Shown: piece by piece, positions 60,828 through 64,000 of the stretch
Numbering within the stretch: position 1 is the first letter of the stretch
How the letters are laid out: the number at the start of each line of letters is the position of its first letter
Origin: Ferrovibrio sp. MS7
GTDB lineage: Bacteria > Pseudomonadota > Alphaproteobacteria > Ferrovibrionales > Ferrovibrionaceae
Length of the DNA: 64,000 nucleotides
Assembly (NCBI RefSeq): GCF_038404985.1
Contig: NZ_JBBKBA010000001.1
Coordinates: 400,001-464,000 of the forward strand
Direction: 5' to 3'
Made by a program: the position numbers and the translations under genes
The notes under the pieces: model-generated
The model's input: only the letters and a program-made list of their open reading frames with translations
Database searches by the model: none
What the model was told of the DNA's origin: nothing

Positions 60828-62176
60828 CGCTTCAGGCCGATCCCGACGATCGCGCCCTGCCGGCGGAGCCGAAGAAAGCCGGCCTGATGGGCCGGTTGCT
60901 GGCGCCTTTCGCCAGGCTGCGCAAGAAGCCAAAGCAACACGAAGACGAGCTGGATATCACCATGGCGGTGTCGCAACCGCCTGGTGAAGACGGCATGGCC
61001 CATGGCGACATGGAGATGATGGCAGAGGCGCCGATGATGGCGCCGCCGCCGCGCGAAGGCTTCAAGCATAAGCTGCTGCGCGTGCTCCACATCATCGGCC
61101 TGGTGCTGTGGCCGGGCTTCCTGCGTGGCGATGCCCGCACCGTCAGCCGCCGCCTGCTGGTGCTGAGCTGGGCGCTGTTCCTCGGCGGCTTCATCACCCT
61201 GATTGGCTGGCTCTCCGTCATCAACCAGAGCCTGGTGCAATTGCCCGGCTCGGAAGTGGTGATCGGCGTGGCACGCCTCACCCTGCCGCCGGAGGCCAAG
61301 CTTGCACCCGACCAGAAAGCTGGCGAGCAGAAGCCGAAGCAGATGGATACGGCGAACTACCTGCCGAGCGGCCTGCTGGTGGCGCCCGATCCGGCCCTGG
61401 TGGACAACACCAATGTCGGCCCTATGCCGAAAATCGGCAGCGATGGCCGCCAGCCCTGGCGTGCCTATGCCCGGCCCTATAACGAACCCGCCGACCGCCC
61501 GCGCATCGCCATCGTGCTGGCCAATGTGGGTTTGAGCGAAACCCTGACCACCAAGGCGGCTGACCTGCTGCCACCGGCCATCACCTTCGCCTTCAATCCC
61601 TATGCGCCGAATCTCGCGGTGCAGATCGAGTATGCGCGGCGCCAGGGCCACGAAGTGCTGCTGCAATTGCCGATGGAGCCGTTCGAGTATCCCTCCAGCG
61701 ATCCAGGGCCGTATACGTTGCTCACGTCGCTGACCGAGCCGGAGAATCTGCGCCGGCTGGATTGGTCGCTGACCCGCGTGCCGGGCTATATCGGCTTCAC
61801 CAATTTCATGGGCGCGAAATACACCTCCAGCCCTGAGCATATGCGCATCGTCGCCGAGACATTGAAGACGCGCGGCCTGATGTTTGTCGATGCGCGCACC
61901 GCGCCGCGTTCGGTGGCCGCCCGCGCCATGCGCGATGCCGGCGGCGTGTTCGCCATCTCGAACCGCCAGATCGACCAGCAGCCGACCGGGCCGGTGATCG
62001 AATCGCGGCTTGAGGAACTGGAGCGCCTGGCGCGCGGCACCGGTGTTGCCGTCGGCTTCGCGCAGCCCTATCCGGTCACGCTCGACCGCCTGCTGGCCTG
62101 GAGCAAGACCCTGGCCGGCAAGAGCTATGCCCTGGCGCCGGTTTCTGCCGTGGTGAATCGTCAAACCCCTGAATAA
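60824..62176 (+). CDS. divergent polysaccharide deacetylase family protein (YibQ-like)
   Basis: A 450-residue protein. A cytoplasmic N-terminal part with Pro/Met-rich stretches, one membrane helix (LLVLSWALFLGGFITLIGWLSVI, about 127-150), then the periplasmic domain: RPRIAIVLANVGLSETLTTKAADLLPPAITFAFNPYA, LQIEYARRQGHEVLLQLPMEPFEYP, TFNFMGAKYTS-like sequence (FTNFMGAKYTSSPEHM), LMFVDARTAPRS and GVAVGFAQPYPVTLDRL. The family is adjacent to ctpA in alphaproteobacteria. The catalytic status is doubtful. The start is GTG 60824. Confidence 0.88.
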   Translation: MTLQADPDDRALPAEPKKAGLMGRLLAPFARLRKKPKQHEDELDITMAVSQPPGEDGMAHGDMEMMAEAPMMAPPPREGFKHKLLRVLHIIGLVLWPGFLRGDARTVSRRLLVLSWALFLGGFITLIGWLSVINQSLVQLPGSEVVIGVARLTLPPEAKLAPDQKAGEQKPKQMDTANYLPSGLLVAPDPALVDNTNVGPMPKIGSDGRQPWRAYARPYNEPADRPRIAIVLANVGLSETLTTKAADLLPPAITFAFNPYAPNLAVQIEYARRQGHEVLLQLPMEPFEYPSSDPGPYTLLTSLTEPENLRRLDWSLTRVPGYIGFTNFMGAKYTSSPEHMRIVAETLKTRGLMFVDARTAPRSVAARAMRDAGGVFAISNRQIDQQPTGPVIESRLEELERLARGTGVAVGFAQPYPVTLDRLLAWSKTLAGKSYALAPVSAVVNRQTPE

Positions 62177-62196
62177 TAGCGCTGGAGTTCGCAGCC

Positions 62197-62676
62197 ATGT
62201 CCGATGAAGCCCGCCCCTACCGTCTTGGCGTCGGTGTCGCGTTGCTGAACGAGGCCGACATGGTGTTCGTCGGCCGCCGCATCGACCAGACCGCCGAAGC
62301 CTGGCAGATGCCGCAGGGCGGCATTGATCCTGGCGAGGATCCGCGCCAGACCGCCCTGCGCGAACTGGAGGAAGAGATCGGCGTGCCGCCGGCGCGCACC
62401 GCCATCATCGCCGAAAGCCGCGACTGGCTGAGTTATGACCTGCCGCCCGACATCGCCGATAAGGTTTGGAAGGGAAAATATCGCGGCCAGAAACAGAAAT
62501 GGTATCTCTGCCGCCTGATCGGCGAGGAGGACGTGATCAACATCGCCACCGCGCATCCTGAATTCGATGCCTGGAAATGGGCCCGCTTCTCCGATTTGCC
62601 GGACCTGATCGTGCCGTTCAAGCGGCCGATCTACGAAACCATCGTGGCCGAATTCCGCGGCTACGTGAAAACCTGA
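62197..62676 (+). CDS. rppH: RNA pyrophosphohydrolase RppH
   Basis: A 159-residue Nudix enzyme that removes pyrophosphate from 5' ends of mRNA and starts RNA decay. RLGVGVALLNEADMVFVGRR is the family opening; WQMPQGGIDPGEDPRQTALRELEEEIG is the Nudix box; SYDLPPDIADKVWKGKYRGQKQKWYLCRL is diagnostic for RppH (the KYRGQKQKW segment). It follows the deacetylase-like gene by 20 bp. Confidence 0.96.
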   Translation: MSDEARPYRLGVGVALLNEADMVFVGRRIDQTAEAWQMPQGGIDPGEDPRQTALRELEEEIGVPPARTAIIAESRDWLSYDLPPDIADKVWKGKYRGQKQKWYLCRLIGEEDVINIATAHPEFDAWKWARFSDLPDLIVPFKRPIYETIVAEFRGYVKT

Positions 62677-62677
62677 C

Positions 62678-63466
62678 ATGGCGCATCGCGGCGAAATCCT
62701 GCTGCTGCACGGCGCCTTTGTCGGCGGCTGGGTGTTCGAGCGTTTCCGCAGTTTCCTCAGCCATCGCGGCTGGCGCACCCATGCGCCGGACCTGCCGCTG
62801 CATGGCCCGGAACAGGCCGGCCAGCGGCCCGATAGCGACCTGGCGCGGCTTGGCCTGGCCGATTACCGCGCCGCCATGGAAGCGGAAATCGCCCGCCTGC
62901 CGTCCAAGCCGGTGCTGATCGGCCATTCGCTCGGCGGCCTGCTGGCGCAGCAATTGGCAGCCCGCGATCTCTGCCGCGGTGCCATCCTGCTGGCGCCGGT
63001 GGCACCCTGGGGCATCATGCCGCGCAGTCTGGAGGAAGTCGGCGGCGCGCTGCATCTGCTGTGGCAGGGCGGTTCGATCTGGCAGAAGCCGCTGCCGCCG
63101 GATCCGGCCATGGCGGAGCAGTTCTCGCTCGACAAGCTGCCGCCCGCGCTGCAACGCGACACGCTGGCGCGCCTGGTGCCGGAATCCGGTCGCGCGATCT
63201 TTGAATCATTGCTGTGGTGGCTGGACTGGCATGCCGCCAGCCGCGTCAGCTTCCACCGCGTGCGCTGCCCGCTGCTGGTGCTGGCTGGCAGCGACGACAA
63301 GGTGACGCCGGCGGCTTCCTGCCGCGCCGTGGCCTCGCATTATCCCGGCCGCGCGGTGTTCCGCGAGATGCCGGAGATGAGCCACTTTCTGTTCGGCGAG
63401 CCGCGGGAGGAGGAGTTGTTCCAGCTTTGCGCCGACTGGCTGGCCGACTTACCGCCGGAGCATTAG
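62678..63466 (+). CDS. alpha/beta-hydrolase
   Basis: A 262-residue hydrolase. LLLHGAFVGGWVFERF is the oxyanion-hole region, VLIGHSLGGLLAQQ the nucleophile elbow (Ser89 or so), DDKVTPAASC the acid strand and MSHFLFGEP the histidine. There is a cap domain between about 120 and 195. Substrate unknown; it starts one base after the rppH stop codon. Confidence 0.9.
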   Translation: MAHRGEILLLHGAFVGGWVFERFRSFLSHRGWRTHAPDLPLHGPEQAGQRPDSDLARLGLADYRAAMEAEIARLPSKPVLIGHSLGGLLAQQLAARDLCRGAILLAPVAPWGIMPRSLEEVGGALHLLWQGGSIWQKPLPPDPAMAEQFSLDKLPPALQRDTLARLVPESGRAIFESLLWWLDWHAASRVSFHRVRCPLLVLAGSDDKVTPAASCRAVASHYPGRAVFREMPEMSHFLFGEPREEELFQLCADWLADLPPEH

Positions 63467-63472
63467 CGCCAA

Positions 63473-64000
63473 TCAGGCCGTTGCCTGGGTCGCCAGTTGC
63501 CGGCGGCGCCATTGCAGCAGGCGCCAGCCGACTTGCGCGAAAAGCCGGCTGAACCAGCCTTGAGGCTGGAAATCGCAGGCCTTCAGCGCCATGCCGAGGC
63601 CGCGCTGGACATGGCCGAAACGATAGAGGCCGGTGGCGCGCAGGGCATAGGCAGCGCTTTCGCGGCCACGGTCATAGACCGTCTGGCGTCCATTGCCGCA
63701 CCAATAGGCCATGGCGAGTTCATCATCCGAGGTTTCGTTGATGCGGCCGAGCGCAATGCGCAGCCGCGCCAGCCGGCTCATCGGTGCGCTGGCCTGGTAG
63801 CGTTGCAGGTGATCGAGGAACAGCTTGTAATGGCGGAACTCGTCGCCGGCGATCTTGGCCGCCACCATCTTCAACACCGGCTCGTCGGTGGCATCGCGGA
63901 TGGCGCTGTAGAAACTCGATGTGCCGCATTCCACCACGCAGCGTGCCACCAGCTCGCCATTGCGGCTGCCGCGCACCGAATCTGTCGCGTCCAGCGGCAG
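63473..64000 (-). CDS. ferritin-like di-iron protein, truncated at the right edge
   Basis: The visible part is ~175 residues of a helical ferritin-like protein; the N-terminus lies beyond the window. RCVVECGTSSFYSAI and KMVAAKIAGDEFRHYKLFLDHL contain carboxylate and ExxH di-iron motifs (E in VECG, E-F-R-H). The remaining helices (YALRATGLYRFGHVQ, GWFSRLFAQVGWRLLQWRRRQ) are basic and amphipathic. A role such as desaturation or hydroxylation is possible. It is convergent with the hydrolase gene. Confidence 0.8.
   Translation of the reverse strand: MPLDATDSVRGSRNGELVARCVVECGTSSFYSAIRDATDEPVLKMVAAKIAGDEFRHYKLFLDHLQRYQASAPMSRLARLRIALGRINETSDDELAMAYWCGNGRQTVYDRGRESAAYALRATGLYRFGHVQRGLGMALKACDFQPQGWFSRLFAQVGWRLLQWRRRQLATQATA

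Overview
The window is 64 kb of high-GC chromosomal DNA, densely packed with short operons, many of whose genes overlap by 1-4 bases (ATGA or TGATG junctions). Gene content and order point to an alphaproteobacterium, probably of the Rhodospirillales and relatives: ftsE-ftsX-HAD phosphatase-ydcF-plsC, argH-small lipoprotein-lysA-DUF4175 (TIGR02302) protein, a CpdR-like receiver, a DUF2125 protein, tyrC-hisC-chorismate mutase facing metX-metW, and SRP RNA-dnaX-ybaB-recR. The order-level placement is inference. I see no tRNA, rRNA, CRISPR array, insertion sequence or prophage.

Layout. 1-5 kb: a LysR regulator divergent from a GST with a perfect T-N11-A operator between them, a palindromic intergenic repeat, an EamA transporter, and an ArsR-controlled operon of three SRPBCC proteins behind a 34-bp palindrome. 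5-10.5 kb: clpB with a sigma-32-type promoter, then etfB-etfA-hbd. 10.5-18 kb: tlpA/argH divergent, argH-lptM-lysA-DUF4175, a CpdR-like receiver, and a zinc-ribbon protein with 22 consecutive prolines. 18-26.8 kb: the ftsEX operon, class II ribonucleotide reductase, and a cyclic-nucleotide-binding/HAD/acyl-CoA synthetase operon. 27-30.7 kb: the most unusual locus, a ferritin-like protein carrying a C-terminal cysteine-rich domain, followed with no gap by a DUF692 MNIO iron oxygenase and its DUF2063 partner. 30.7-46 kb: AKR, ChaC and EamA genes, aromatic amino acid and methionine biosynthesis, a TPR-PRMT-like methyltransferase, gloB, and recR-ybaB-dnaX next to the small SRP RNA. 46-64 kb: NudC, a membrane PAS protein, pdxH with a cation exporter, two tandem NhaD-like antiporters, rsfS-rlmH-gpmI-envC-ctpA-divergent polysaccharide deacetylase-rppH, and a truncated ferritin-like gene at the right edge.

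How the genes work together. Most modules are housekeeping: electron transfer flavoprotein with beta-oxidation, division and septal peptidoglycan remodelling (FtsEX and the EnvC-like activator lie in two separate operons), DNA replication and repair (DnaX, YbaB, RecR), ribosome maturation (RsfS, RlmH) and Met/Lys/Arg/aromatic biosynthesis. The candidate undescribed system is the 26.9-30.7 kb MNIO locus. Its gene order is that of bufferin-type ribosomally made, post-translationally modified peptides (substrate, BufB, BufC), but the probable substrate is a domain fused to a 695-residue di-iron ferritin-like protein with no signal peptide, instead of a small exported peptide. A modified, metal-binding cysteine module acting with a di-iron domain is inference and testable.
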